A stretch of DNA of 64,000 nt. Origin: Euryodendron excelsum (lineage: Eukaryota > Streptophyta > Magnoliopsida > Ericales > Pentaphylacaceae). Position numbers and translations under genes: made by a program. The notes under the pieces were generated by a model. That model saw only the letters and a program-made list of their open reading frames with translations. It searched no databases and had not been told where the DNA came from. Location of the stretch: assembly GCA_033060915.1 (NCBI GenBank), contig CM065392.1, positions 14,731,501 through 14,795,500 on the forward strand. The letters are read 5' to 3'. Of the stretch, positions 36,201 through 48,090 are shown piece after piece. The first letter of the stretch is position 1. Each line of letters starts with the position of its first letter.

Positions 36201-39200
36201 TTCAAATAATCAAAATCGCTTTCTAAAGGATAAGGTAATGCGGCATATAACGCTTCTTAGGTGATAGTTTTTCAAATTGTTTTTTCATTGTTTAATCAAG
36301 GTGCTGCGTTTACATTTTTAAAATAGTTTGATAGAGCAATTGGAAAGATTTGGACACCTACATAAGTTAATGTCCGGTGGAGTTACATATCCCAATTTTT
36401 ATGGTTTTACCAGGGGTGTGCTTTTTGGACGAATCATGTCACACCCCACTTAGGGACAAGACTATCTGTGAGCCACAAGCTTTGGCCTATAGTATACGAA
36501 AGCCTAAACATCTATAACAAACTTGCATTCCATGATAAATAATAAGCTTTAAAGTCGATATAGCCAATAGCTAATAATTAGTCAAGACAATTCCAAAAAT
36601 AAGTCCATCATGTTAGGATCAAAGCAACTCCATAAAAATAAATAACCACAACAGAGTCAAAACCCCTCCAAGAAGTCATCCACAAAAGTATGACCAGCCG
36701 AAACCAATTAGTTCTTAATCTAAAAAGCTTGAATCCAAAGACAACAGAAATACAAAATAATTCCTGAGGTCAATGACAAGAGAGTCCCATATCCAGAGTC
36801 TGCCTTTATTGATGTTTGCTCACCAGAAATGTTTAGTGTGTGTGGAGTAGTGTGAAAGGTGAGTGGTCAAACCTGTAGTGGGCGACCCTCTGGGAAGTTA
36901 ATGGCAGATGTTGTCTAGGGGGAGGACCACCGGAGGTGGAGGAGAGAGAGTTGAGGCGGTCCTGGGGAGAGACAGGGTGGCAGTGTCCTGAAGAGCTTGG
37001 AGAGAATTTGGAGAGGTTGGTGGTGAACATTTAATGTGGAATCAATGTTTTGTCAATGGCGAATGAAGGCTCTCTTTATATAGGTGAGGAAGATACTTCA
37101 TGATTTGTTATTTAGTTGTCGACATTTTTGGTGATTGGCTCCTCAGACCTGAGATGGAACCTTTTGTTGATTGGCTATTCAGTTTGAGGCTTCTCGAAGA
37201 CCGATATTCTGAATGTCAACACTGTAACTCTGTAGGCGACAGTGATTCAGTGATTCAGCTGACTCAGGTATTGAATGAGCTTTGTCGTTTGTTTGGAGAT
37301 CCCTCTCTCTCTAAGATTGGTCGGAGGGGCAAGGCCCCTCGGCGAACCCTCAACTCTAGCCTCCAATCCACTTGTCTCCTGATGATCCCGTGCAGAGGCC
37401 CCTAGGTCCTGCTCCCAATCTAGGTTATAGAGAAAACACTTAGTTATGGAGAATTATGTTAAGTGTGGAGATGCGCTGGGCGGCGAGATTCCATGGTCGA
37501 GCCAGGAGGTGCCGAGCACGAAGCCATGAGTAGGCGTCACAGAGGAGGTGTCCTGAGGTCACCTGTAGGCGAGGGACTCTTGACGCCTTAGCTCGGAGGA
37601 GGCGCTCTTTGCGCTATCCTTGATGGATGAGCTGGTTTGGTGCATACATCGCCTCAGTGGGCTGCCATGTGGAGCCAAGTGTGGAAGGAGGAGCGGTACG
37701 AAAGAGTGGTGAATTATCAGAGTGTCCTTGTTCGGAGCGGAGCTAGACACTTATACCTACATTTAAAATGGAGGGTGAGCTCACAGCCTAGTGAATGGCA
37801 TGTCTTGCATAAATACTAATAATAACTTGAAAATAAAGGTTTCAGAAATGTTGAATAGTTTACTCAAAGAATTTCATAAAAGACACTCCCAATGCAGCTT
37901 CTCATAAATTTGCATATTCTCAATGCAAAATAATATCTTAATGTGTATGCTTGCACCACATAACATAAACCTCAGCATCACAATGGTGATAACTAATAAA
38001 TCAATGAATTATCGCAAGGGAAACCAGTAAATAACAATGTTATCTCCTATGACTGTCATAATGTGTTCTTTACACAGGAAAAAAAATAAGGGAATACAAT
38101 ACTGAATCTACTACATTGACTCAGTTTGTCGTTGAATTTAGTGTGAGTGATGAAGAGCTGTTGCTGTCTATATTGTAATAAGCTCAGCACGTAATGGCAC
38201 TGAGTAAGAGCTCAGAAAGCCTCAGTTTTTTGTTGTTTTGCCTCTAATGAGGATTGCAGATCCTCTATGATTGAATGTTATTTGTCTGTTTATTCTTGGG
38301 ATCCTACATTTGCAGTCATAGAAATCCACATGGTTGCTTTTATCAAAATGCTAACTATCCAATGATAGGGTTTTAAAAAATTGTAGCAGGCATTTTAAAG
38401 TCGTTTTAACCATCAAATTACACAACTCTGTCAGACTAGCTATATTTTGTTTTTGGTAGTTTGACATTGAGCTTGTGAAATATAACGTAACCTATGTCTC
38501 ATTATATAAGTTTTTGATATGAAGGATTATGAGCTTTTGAAATCATTCATCCATTGTCTCTCAGTGCTTACGTTGGTTTAGCAATGGATCTTGAAGGTGA
38601 ATATTCTTTAGTTGTACTTGATTATCATCTGATGCGGTGGTGATTATTGGATTTTGTTAGCAACTTCAGCCACTTGTTTTGCTGCTGTCCGAGTTATTTC
38701 CAATCTTGGAACAAACCAAGTTTTCTTCATTAATCTTCTAGGTGAATTACATATGAATTTTCCTCTTTTTTCCTATTCACAATCAAAGTATAAGTGACAC
38801 TCTTTTTCTTTGGTATACCTAATCCTGGTGAATTTTTGAAGTCAAAATCATGACATGAGCCCTACTAAAAACTCCTTAATATCTTGCAGCTTGATAATCC
38901 TGTAGTTGAAGATGAAGATGATGAGGACGAAGACGACGAAGACGATGACCAAGATGAAGATGATGCTGAAGGTAAGTGTACAACAACCACAGTGAATTTG
39001 GCTCCAAATTGTCTGTTTTCATCAAGTCAATATATTGAAATCTATTATATGGCACATAAGTTTTCAGTTTTTTTCCTCCTTTTAACTAGGTTTTGTGATT
39101 GTTTGGTTAGTAATTTTGTAGTGGCCTGGCTTTATTTGTTGGTGAGTTCATTGTTGAATGTTAAAAATTGAACATATGGGAGCCTATTTGGCATTGATTT

Positions 39201-42200
39201 CTGGATTTGGAACTCCTTTATTGGAATGGGTTGTGTGGGATGCCCTTGTTAAGGGGCTTCCCAATAAGAAGAAATGTTTGGTGACTGCATTTTTTGGTCC
39301 TCCTAAATTAGGAAATACTTCCACAAACATGAAAAAATGTTTAGTGCAAACCAAACATTAACAAAACTTTACAATGACATAAGAAGCACATTTTTTGGCT
39401 CCAAATTTTTTCATAATCAGACATACAAGTGCTGCTTAGACGACGAATTTAAGAAGCCCTAAACATGAAAGTATATCTAGCGACAACTAAATATTAATCG
39501 AATTCCACTATCACTCAAAGAAAGGAATGAAGCATAAGAAAGAGAGAGTCATTAATTTGATTGTGAAGACTGGGCAATCTGTTGATGAGAAAGGATAAAA
39601 GCAAAAAAGAAAGAGAAAGGAAGAAGAAAATTGAGCAAGAAGAAGATGAAGATGAAAAAGTCAAAGAAGAAAACAGCTATGTCTGAGACATCCATAACAT
39701 GATTGTCTTATGCTTGATATACTATATGTTACAGTTGGTCATCTATTACCACTTTGGATTATGATGGGAATTACTTGTAATATAGTATGGACTATTATAA
39801 GAATTCAAAACTTATTGCTTAGAAGCTAAGAAGCATGGACCCTGACACGGGCACGAATATGAACACGACAATTTTTAAAAAATGAGGATATAAACATGGC
39901 GGGAACACGACAAAAAATACATTCTTATATATTTTATTTGCTATGTACAGGAATATCACACCCACAAGCTACCAAATATAAAAGAAAATAATAATAATTC
40001 AACATGAAAAGCACATTGAATTCCTAATTTAATCAACATTTAACATAATACATGATGAAACCATGTTTACAATTTAAACTTGCAATGTTTTTCAAGTGGA
40101 TCTAAGTGATAGATACGGTAACCTTTTCGAAGTGTCTGTGCTTCCTAGCTTAGTTGTGATGGTGGTGTAGGCATGCAAATTTTAGCCACGACACAATTAT
40201 TGGCATAACAAATACAAGCATGTGTCTAATTCTCACCATGTGTCAAAATGATGCAGTTTTCAAAATGACAAGCCTTGTGCTAATGAAATTATGCCAACTT
40301 ATCACATTGGCCCTGGCAAAGAGAGAAATAAATATTTCCTTCAATTATAATTGACTAAGTAACTTTAGATAAATATTGATTTATCTTTTGTAAAACAAAT
40401 AAATCAAGAGATAATTATAAAGCAGCTAGGGTCCCATTATGACTCTTACTCAGAATCTTTTCATGATTCTCTTTCACCCACGACTATAAATAAGGGTGAC
40501 CTTCACCATTATTCAAGGAACAATTACATGCACAAATCAAGTAGGGCAGAAAGCTCAATTGGATTAAAGCCTCTAGAGAACCAATCCTTTCTTATCTAAG
40601 CCTTCATTCTCAAGGCAATTAGTTGTGATGAAACTTCATTAATCTTTACCTTGCTTGAAGCTCAGAGATTTAAGTGGAAGAGTTTGTTGTGAAGCTTTGC
40701 CAATCTATTATCTTCTTAAACGAAATTGAAATAGATAGTACTTGTCGATTTAGAAATATAGTAGTAGCCCTTAAGTCAACATACTCCAATTTTTTCTCTG
40801 CATATGTTCAAGAAGATCTCGCAATTTGATTTGGGAACAAGCTATCAAGCCCTCAAGTCAATGTTCTTAAGAGCAGAATCAGAGGATACTTCTTTGTAGA
40901 AGAATGCGAGTACAATAATAAAACAAAATTTATCACTGTATTTGGAAAAGCCACCTTGACCTGCTTCTCTAGAATGGGCCTGGGGGAAACTGGCTTCCCA
41001 GAGAAGTTGATTTGGATATTGTTACCAAACCTATTTATCTTTCTTTAAGGACTTCGAAGGCTGGAAAGCCCTAGAGGCTTTGAAAGCTCTCAAATGCTAC
41101 ATATATCTGTCTTGTTCTCAAGGAACAAAATTTTCATTTGTTTCCACCGAAACAGCCGAAATGCTTCCATTTCCTAAGGGACCGAAATGAAACACTAGTG
41201 GAATAACGAAACAATATTATTACAATAAAAACATACGGAAACATAGAAAAATGCACTAAAACACAATGTTACATACCTAAATAATAAGTTGTATTAACCC
41301 GAATTTAAAATTTTTATAAAAGGTGTACAATTTTTATACAAAAGAGTGTATTTTACTATTTTAATATTTTCACTTTTAAAATGTTTCCGAAACATTCTGA
41401 AACATTTTCGAAATGTTTTCGAAACGTTTCCGTTTCCGAGCCAACCGAAACGACTTCTCGAAATGAAATTTTAATCTTTGCTTGTTCTACCATATGGTTT
41501 TGAGTTTGGAAGAGGGAATTTATGTAGCCAAAGGAAAAGATGAAAAGAAAAAAAGTGCTTCATGTTTGTTGTGGTTGGGAATGAGAAACTTCCAGATAAT
41601 TTGGTAATCATTTTTAGGCTTCACGATATTGAGGAGTACTATGGAGCATAGATGTCGATATGAGAAACCGAAGTGGGAAATGATACAGGGGACAGAAACT
41701 TGAAACATGACCTAAATATATCATGAAATTGGAAATACTATGTGATATAAAATTAAATAGGACATTTATAGAAAATTTTATTAAGAGCCTTAAAAATAAC
41801 AATATAAAATATTATAATACTTTCATGATCAATTAAAATAGGATAAATTACATCTACCTCCCCCGAGGTTTTTGAATAATACACTGCACTCTTTGAGATT
41901 TTGGAAATTACATTGACTACCTTTACTTTTTGCTTTTAGTTACAAATTCCCCCCTCACGTTAAGCTCTGTTAAGAGACTTAACATGATTCTTTCTGACGT
42001 CACATTGTTTACTTTCAAATTCCTATTTTATGCTAAACTCTCTCCCATCTCCTTCCATCTCTCTCTCTCTCTCTCTCTCTCACCACTGCCCATCTCCCAT
42101 CTTCCTCCCCCCTATCCCCTAGCGAACCAGGGTAGACACCCCCCCCTCTCTTCCACTTTCTCTACTATCAAATCTGCCACCTATCATCACCACCACCCGT

Positions 42201-43245
42201 CATCCTACCACCATCATTGTCTTCACCATTGGAACCCACCACCAAAACAATTCCCAAAATCCTACGACAAACAAGGTGCAGTGGAAGAGAGAGGCAGCCC
42301 ACTCCATGCTCACTGACCACCACTACCACCTCTGCCTCTTCTCTTTTATTCTCTACACTGCTGATGCAAGCCACCTCAAGCACCTCTTTTCTCTCTCTCT
42401 TGCAGCCACCACCATTACTTCTCCATCTCTCATATAGGACCCAATTGAAAGTTACCTAATTTACAGCCACCACCATCGCCATTTGCAATCAATCAATGAA
42501 TTAATAATCATCTACTTCTCCTTTCAAATGTTAGTACATATGTATACAAATATGTGTATCACCAGATATCTACATCTATGTAGATGTATATTCCAAACTC
42601 AAAATCAATTAACTAGCTTATATATCTATATTTGTGTGCATATATGTTTATATATATACATTTATGTAAAGTGGGTTGATAATGTATGAAAAATTTAGAT
42701 CCAGGTCACATTTAACCTTGAAATTCATCTCTCTCAGTTTGTTAGTCAAAATGAAACCCAATCTTTGATCTGGGTTGTTTGTTCTCAAAATGGTTTCAGT
42801 AAAAAATGGTTGTTTTCCACTTTTCTGCTGTGTATAGTCATTTATATGTAGACACATAAATCGAAATGGACCTCTTTTGGTATATTGATTCAAGATCCAA
42901 GTCAGGTATTACGTACCCTACCAATCAAAAACCATACAAAAGGTAGGTAGTTCCGTCCCGCATAATTTTTTGCTGTGTACTGCTGTTTACCACTGTGTAC
43001 CTGCCATATGGGTATATTTTGGAGTATACCAGATTTTTCTGCTCTGTACCTCTTTTGAATATCATAGAGTTGGATTTGAGCACTGTGTTCTCTTTGTTTA
43101 GTTTTTGCCTCAGTCTTTGTATCGATTTCCTCTTCATCTGTTGCATGAAGTTGATGGCTTTGATTAGAGGAGAGGAGAGAACCAGAGGGGATTCCGAAAG
43201 ACAGGGATGCGAGAGTAAAGTGAGGGTTTTGGATAAAAGGAAGGG

Positions 43246-43301
<56 letters not shown>

Positions 43302-44165
43302 TTTACCATTACCATAACTATGCCTTGGTAGTTGATTTACTTCACTTGGCTATAGGAATGCAAGGATTGGACAGATGGGACTTATTTTTGTCCTTTTTGT
43401 CTTCCTTCTCTTTTTATTATGATTTTTTTTTTTGGGCAATAACTGCAGTATAGTAAATGTAACTTATAGTTTATTATAATAGAGGAAGGCTAGGGCTTGT
43501 TTGTCTTCAGTCAGTAACCTTTAAGTAATGCACACTAGTACGCGGAATATAAAATATATGTAATATTTATTGACAAATAAAATAGAAGGGAAGTTTTTGG
43601 ATTTTTAGAGGATACTGCCTTATGGTAGCTTATTATTTTGTTAATAGAAGGTTAGTTTATTTTGAGTTTTTGTTAATATATATTTATGTTAGATAGATGT
43701 TGCCTTAAAATTATTTGATCTTGAATGGTAAGTGACATAAGTAATGTTCTATTAAGCACATCCAATTATATATGTAAATATACATATCTTTTATTAATAA
43801 TTTAATACATAATATTTATAGTGATAAATTCGAAACGGTATGTTGCAACGCACCATACCTGTGCGTTCTGTATTGATGGCTACATGACACAAGTAATGTT
43901 ATATTATGCACATCCAATTGTATGTGTAAAAAAAATACATATTTTTTTTTATTAATAATTAGTATATAATATTCATAGCGATAAATCCAACACTGTATGC
44001 TGAAACGTATCGTGCTAGTGCATACTGTACCGATGGAAAAAATGTGCACTGTCTAATACGAGATTGACAGCTATGACATAATATATCCATATACAACCCA
44101 ACCAAGCCACCACTATTTTACAGACCTTGGGTCAAATACAATTTCAGATTGTCTATTAGTAGTTT

Positions 44166-44206
<41 letters not shown>

Positions 44207-45770
44207 TAGTTGTGGGTTGTGGTTTGACCATGGGTCATGGAGAGAGAAGCTAAGTTGTATCTGTGGTATCTGTGGTGGTGGTGGTGGTTGGGCTGGGAGA
44301 GAGAGAGAGAGGAAGGATGAGGGAGTTGTGTAGTGGTAGGCTGTGTGGCGACTAATGGTAGTGGGTTTGGCTGAGAAAGAGTGTGTGAGAGAGGGAGGTT
44401 GAGGAGGAGGGAGGTGGGTGGTGGCTGCCAGGGGAGGGACATGAGTGGATGGGGGTGGATGTAGGGAGCGAAGTGAAGGGGAGGCTCTTTGGTGGTGGGG
44501 AGCAGTTGGTAGGCTTGGGGAAGGGGGGTACCGGGCGGTAGTGGAAAGTGGTCGGTGGTGGCCAGTGGCCATGGTATGTGGTAGCCATGGCACTATTGGG
44601 GGAGAGAGAGAGAGAGAGAGAGAGCCCATAAGGTTAAAAGGTTTTCGCTCACTGAGTTAACTCAGTCAATATCTCAATTTATTGATTTGACTCACATTGG
44701 GTATGAATGTCATTTTAGTGCCTTTCTTTTCCTCTGTTAAAAGACAATCTCTGACAAGGGGTTAGTGTAATTTCTAGAACTAACGAGAGGTGGATTGTAT
44801 TTGACTGAAACGTCAAAGGAAATTGATGTAATTTGCCCATTAAGATACTAATACTGAACATTATCTAAGCAAACTCATTAAAACCATTTATTATGAAAAA
44901 CACGTTTCTAGAGAGTGTCCACAGCATTTTTATACAGTGTCTGATAAGTTTCTTAAATTTTGTAAGAGTTTCTGAAACGTCTCGGAAATATTTCCTAGAA
45001 GTTTCATGTAAAATTTCATGAGTTTTGTGTCCGTTCTAGAAGCTAGTTTCCTATTCTAAGGAGGGTTTCTTGATAAGTATGCTTTAGAGTGTCTTTCTAA
45101 ACGATTCATGTGACAATATGGTTACTCGCCTTTTCTTATAATGGAGATATAGTCAAGGGTTGAAAAAGAATAATAGAAAATTGTCTCACTATTGGGCAGG
45201 ACAAGGAGATGCAAGTGGCAGGTCAAAGCAGAGCAGAAGTGAGAAGAAGTCTCGCAAGGCTATGTTAAAGCTTGGAATGAAGCCCATTCCTGGGGTTAGA
45301 CGTGTTACTGTTAAAAAGAGCAAGAATGTCAGTTTTTTATTTAGCCAATACATTTTCTGTTTATTATTTTTCTTATTCTCATTCTTAACCAGACATTTTG
45401 CACAAAATTCTCTCTTATGGTATTCATTATCTTTCAGATTCTATTTGTCATCTCCAAACCAGATGTTTTCAAAAGCCCCACTTCAGACACATATGTTGTA
45501 ATTGGGGAGGCAAAGATGGAGGATTTGAGTTCACAACTGCAGACACAGGCTGCAGAGCAGTTCAGGGCTCCTAATCTCAATCATGTAATATCAAAGCCTG
45601 AGTCATCGACCATGGCTCAGGACGATGAAGATGTGGATGAGACCGGTGTTGAGTCCAAGGACATTGAGTTGGTGATGACACAAGCAGGAGTGTCAAGATC
45701 AAAGGCCGTGAAAGCTCTCAAGGCATCAGATGGTGACATTGTCTCTGCCATTATGGAACTTACAAACTAG
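33244..45770 (+). CDS. NACA: Nascent polypeptide-associated complex subunit alpha-like protein
   Basis: NAC-alpha pairs with NAC-beta (BTF3) at the ribosome exit and shields emerging chains. Exons: 33244-33303, 38890-38971, 45200-45327 and 45438-45770 (200 residues). All introns have GT..AG ends and the frame is kept. Exon 1 gives [20 protein letters not shown]. Exon 2 is almost entirely Asp/Glu (residues 26-47). Exons 3-4 carry the NAC domain (about 56-121: [57 protein letters not shown]). The C-terminus is a UBA-like domain (about 164-200: [30 protein letters not shown]). Length and exon order are usual for plant family members, but introns 1 and 2 are very long. The exon 3 acceptor has a second AG six bases on that is also in frame. 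The gene appears intact. Confidence 0.96.
34181..34323 (+). repeat. 72-bp tandem duplication in intron 1
   Basis: gcttgggatcatgtcttctt begins both units (about 34181 and 34253), and the units are nearly identical through gctttgagctggagatt. The repeat explains the repeated [14 protein letters not shown] in a 124-codon open frame that is otherwise unsupported. Confidence 0.85.
34631..34886. mobile_element. Small MITE-like element with gg(t)tcgtttggtaa ends
   Basis: The left end ggttcgtttggtaaagctgt is matched by the reverse complement of the right end, ggcctcgtttggtaacg. Inside are tgctgtgtgtttttg repeats (34665-34710) and A/T runs. Such ends are common in short plant DNA transposons. I see no clear target duplication, so the superfamily is not assigned. 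Confidence 0.5.
36437..38060 (-). mobile_element. LTR-like insertion in intron 1, ends uncertain
   Basis: The left end begins tgtcacaccccacttag, a frequent terminus of plant LTRs. Inside, the minus strand has a strong TATA (ctatataaag, 37075-37084) followed by a C/T-rich leader and a 65-codon open frame (37030-36833), as in an LTR promoter read on the minus strand. The right end is not identifiable. No coding domain is present. It could be a solo LTR or a non-autonomous element. Confidence 0.35.
39820..40155. mobile_element. Short element with gaagca(t/c) ends, tentative
   Basis: Left end aagctaagaagcatgg and right end ccatcacaactaagc... read in reverse as aagctaggaagcacag match over about 16 bases. 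The interior is AT-rich with cacgacaa words. There is no coding capacity and no clear target duplication. Confidence 0.3.
43250..43299 (+). repeat. (GA)n microsatellite, about 25 units
   Basis: Uninterrupted ga repeats inside the MULE-like element. Shorter mirror tracts lie at 42060-42081 (tc), 44168-44203 (ag) and 44601-44625 (ga). Confidence 0.95.
43720..44040. repeat. About 155-bp tandem duplication inside the MULE-like element
   Basis: Two units share 'gacataagtaatgttcta' or 'gacacaagtaatgttata', then 'gcacatccaatt', 'tatgtgtaaa', 'attaataatt', 'agtgataaat' or 'agcgataaat', and 'gtatg(t/c)tg(c/a)aacg'. The second unit starts near 43885. Confidence 0.7.
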
Positions 45771-46220
45771 GAGACAAAACTCATATGGTGTTTTTTTTCC
45801 CTCCCTTCTAAAGCTTTTCTTGAGGTTTTGGATTGTTATCCATTTGTGTTTTCTCATCTGCTTGTTTCTGCTGTTGTGTATTAGAATGTGAGCCATGATA
45901 TTGGCATGGACTTGGGTGTCATAGTTGAGGAATGATATGTACTGCATCATCTCAGACATGAGAAATTTGACTGGCTAGAATGTTTTGCGCTAATCCTTGA
46001 GTCTAGATTCTTGGTATTTGTTCTGGTGGGAAAGTTTTTTTTTCTTTCCCAAAGACAGTTTTCTATGATAGAGTAAAAATGAGCAAGGTTTTCACAGATT
46101 CCTGCTGAAGCTAATTAAAGATTAGAGTGACACTTCTACAATTGGGAAAATATACAAAATTTGACAGCATGCTCGTGGCTTTCTGATTCAGTTCTCACGA
46201 AATAAAGATTTGTTGAGGTG
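45771..46220 (+). other. Probable 3' UTR of NAC-alpha
   Basis: T-rich sequence follows the stop codon without coding potential. An aataaa is at 46201-46206 and could be the polyadenylation signal, which would give a 3' UTR of about 430 bp. A nearer cleavage site without a canonical signal is equally possible in plants. Confidence 0.4.
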
Positions 46221-46441
46221 GCTTGTTATTGAAAAAAAAAAGAAAAAGAATTCCACTTTCACATTATTTTATAGGAAATTTGTATATAAGATCTGTATAT
46301 TTAGAATTTACTTAATTGTTATTAATTTCTTATGCTTGATCTTTATGGGACGTGGTGTAATATCCACTATGATAGAATATTTTCTAGTCAATTTTCTTGT
46401 CATTCATTTTGTTTCTGCCAATCCCAACCTTTCCCTTCAAA

Positions 46442-46491
<50 letters not shown>

Positions 46492-47714
46492 GCACACATG
46501 CATATCTGTGTCAAAGAAGCTAAGGTGAAAGAAAGCTTTGTTAATGACATTGAAATATTCCTTTTAACATGTTGATCAACACATCCAATTGACCTTGTTC
46601 AATACTTTACAAAGGGAATAAAAACAACCAAAAATAAAAAATAAAATCATAGTTTAAAAGGATGAAAGATTGCCTAACTTATTTCTCAAAGTATACATGA
46701 AATAGATTTTGAATGAATGTGAGTCAATATAAAGCAAAGAAGTCAAATGCAAGTATAATGAAGATTATTTGCAAAAAAAAAAGTTCCCTAATAGTTCCCG
46801 AAGATCCATCTCTATTTAGAGTTTCTTACGTGGGTTTTCACCTTCTTGTTTTTAACAAACATTAAACACGGTGGCTGTCAAAGACAAAGTAATCGAAAAT
46901 TGATATGGCGGAGTCAGTGATCATTTGCACCGATGTAGTGGATCCTCTCTCTCTCTCTCATTGGGAATTCTCTCTGTCTCTCACTTCATGCTCTCCTCTC
47001 TCTCTCTCTCTCTCTCTTTTTGTTCACAAAAAATACTTGCAACTTTCATATTATGTTTCCTTTTACCCTTCAAAGATTTTCATTTTTTTTAATTTTATTA
47101 TATCTTGCGTTGCTTAGTGGTTATTGATAATGGAGATCCAAAAAAAAAAAAAAAAAAAAAAGGCCATTAAGGCAGATAAAGTGAGTGGCTTAAGCTGATT
47201 GGAGTACTTCAGGCGGAGCAATAGGGTTTGGCCCATTGCTAGAGCGCTTGCACCCTGCTCAAAGGTTCCGAGTCAAAGGCCTAGCATCCCCTCTCACTTG
47301 GTAGATATGTAATTTATATTCGGAATGTGCACTAAAAAGAAAAATAGTTCAGTCAAAAAAAGGAGTTGACTTTTTTGGGTTTGGAGGGAAAGAAATTATG
47401 GATTATTAAAGGACTTAAATTGGGAAAGATTAATCACAAGAAGCAAAATAGGTAGTGACATCTCAAAGGAATGTTACTAATATAACATGTAAAAACAATT
47501 AAGGCCTATGATCTTCAATAACCACTGGATTGGATCTTCATACATTTTTGGGGCTTTTGCAAATGACAGGTCCATAAGTCTATGGCACCCAGTACAAAGA
47601 AAAACCACTCATAGTCGGTGGAGAAGAATGGCTGTTGCAGAACCTTAGGCATGAAAGGCAAGCCAATGACAGTGCCGGTCTTGTGCTTTTACACTATCTT
47701 CAATAATCTCATTC
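46221..47714. other. Intergenic region with microsatellites and a possible SINE
   Basis: It contains (TC)n at 46445-46489, more TC tracts at 46943-47018 and a 23-base A run ending at 47161. No gene is present. A SINE-like stretch at 47162-47335 is listed separately. Confidence 0.5.
47162..47335 (+). mobile_element. Possible SINE (tRNA-like boxes)
   Basis: The stretch tttggcccattgctagagc resembles a pol III A box. About 35 bases later aaggttccgagtcaaag resembles a B box (ggttcgantcc). The spacing and the small size fit a plant SINE. There is no A- or T-rich tail at the right place and no target duplication was confirmed, so this is weak. Confidence 0.25.
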
Positions 47715-47732
47715 TGTGACGTATGGGATGAC

Positions 47733-47749
47733 GGCGGCTATAAGCCGCC
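47733..47749 (+). promoter_or_regulatory. Hairpin ggcggct-ata-agccgcc near LTR start
   Basis: Perfect 7-bp arms around ata, extended by ggatg/catcc with one bulged base. Present unchanged in the 3' LTR (53454-53470). Its role is unknown; it may be a binding site or a fold at the DNA end. Confidence 0.7.
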
Positions 47750-47799
47750 ATCCCTTCCGCAGCCCCCTCCCCCCTTATTCTCTCTCTTCTTCTTGTATT

Positions 47800-47807
47800 T
47801 ATAAATA
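47800..47807 (+). promoter_or_regulatory. TATA box of the copia LTR
   Basis: tataaata in the context gtatttataaatagag. The 3' LTR has ctataaatag at the same place. It is the likely promoter for the element's full-length RNA. Confidence 0.7.
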
Positions 47808-48090
47808 GAGAGGCTTAGAGAGCCTCTCAGCAGAGAAAAAGAGAGGAAAAATAGAAGAGAGGAATCAAAGAGAGGAAGAAGAGAGAGGAAAGAGAAGAAA
47901 ACGTTGTCTAGGTGAGTTGTAAATATTATGTTGTATTATTATTGGCAATAATATTTTGGGTGGTCCAGAAGATCAACCCTAAATATTCCTGAAGAATAAC
48001 TATGATAAATATTTGATAGTTCCTGAAGAACTATTCACGATACATATTTTGTGTTCATTTATTTTTCTGTCTTATTTATTTATATAACAC

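Larger units (their letters stand above)
33304..38889 (+). other. NAC-alpha intron 1, 5.6 kb, with insertions
   Basis: Donor gtaatt after exon 1 and acceptor ttgcag before exon 2. It holds a 72-bp tandem duplication (34181-34323), a small terminal-inverted-repeat element (34631-34886) and a 1.4-1.6-kb LTR-like insertion starting at 36437. Open frames inside (34094-34468, 37100-37405 and others) are repeat-derived or unrecognised. Confidence 0.85.
41841..44838. mobile_element. Non-autonomous MULE-like element in NAC-alpha intron 2
   Basis: The ends are inverted relatives: left ggataaattacatctacc with 'gaggtttttgaa', right (reverse) gggcaaattacatcaatt with 'ctttgacgtttcag'. Both continue with 'gaaattaca(c/t)t(a/g)ac' and 'ctctgttaa' or 'cttttaacag'. 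The flanks are attaaaata (41832-41840) and attaagata (44839-44847), a 9-bp target duplication with one mismatch, as expected for Mutator-like elements. Further in, both arms hold (TC)n next to CAC/CCACC-rich sequence in inverted order, so the arms are long. No transposase is visible. The long Ser/Leu/Pro open frames (42902-43315, 44165-44629, 41930-42316) are translations of these repeats. Confidence 0.7.
38972..45199 (+). other. NAC-alpha intron 2, 6.2 kb, with insertions
   Basis: Donor gtaagt, acceptor gggcag. It includes two weak short TIR-like elements (about 39172-39360 and 39820-40155), a run of cgaaacgtttc-like words (41130-41460) and the MULE-like element 41841-44838. No other gene is present. 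Confidence 0.85.
47715..48089 (+). repeat. Copia 5' LTR
   Basis: It starts tgtgacgtatgggatgacgg and ends tatataaca. It contains a hairpin at 47733-47749, a TATA box (tataaata, 47800-47807) about 85 bp from the start, a purine-rich leader (gagagg words) and two gttcctgaagaac-type inverted words near 48030. Confidence 0.97.

Noticed and set aside
39172..39360. Possible short hAT-like element (ends like gcctatttggca and its inverse)
   Set aside because: The end similarity is too weak and no target duplication was found.
42902..43315. 137-codon minus-strand frame beginning with a Ser-Leu repeat
   Set aside because: Its start is the translated (GA)n tract, and the remainder lies inside the MULE-like element in an intron.
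44165..44629. 154-codon Pro/Ser/Leu/His-rich minus-strand frame
   Set aside because: Translation of CT/CCACC-rich arms of the MULE-like element; no domain.
45160..45501. 113-codon frame across exon 3 of NAC-alpha
   Set aside because: It reads through intron 3; the true exon ends at 45327, where a GT donor and in-frame continuation at 45438 fit the protein.
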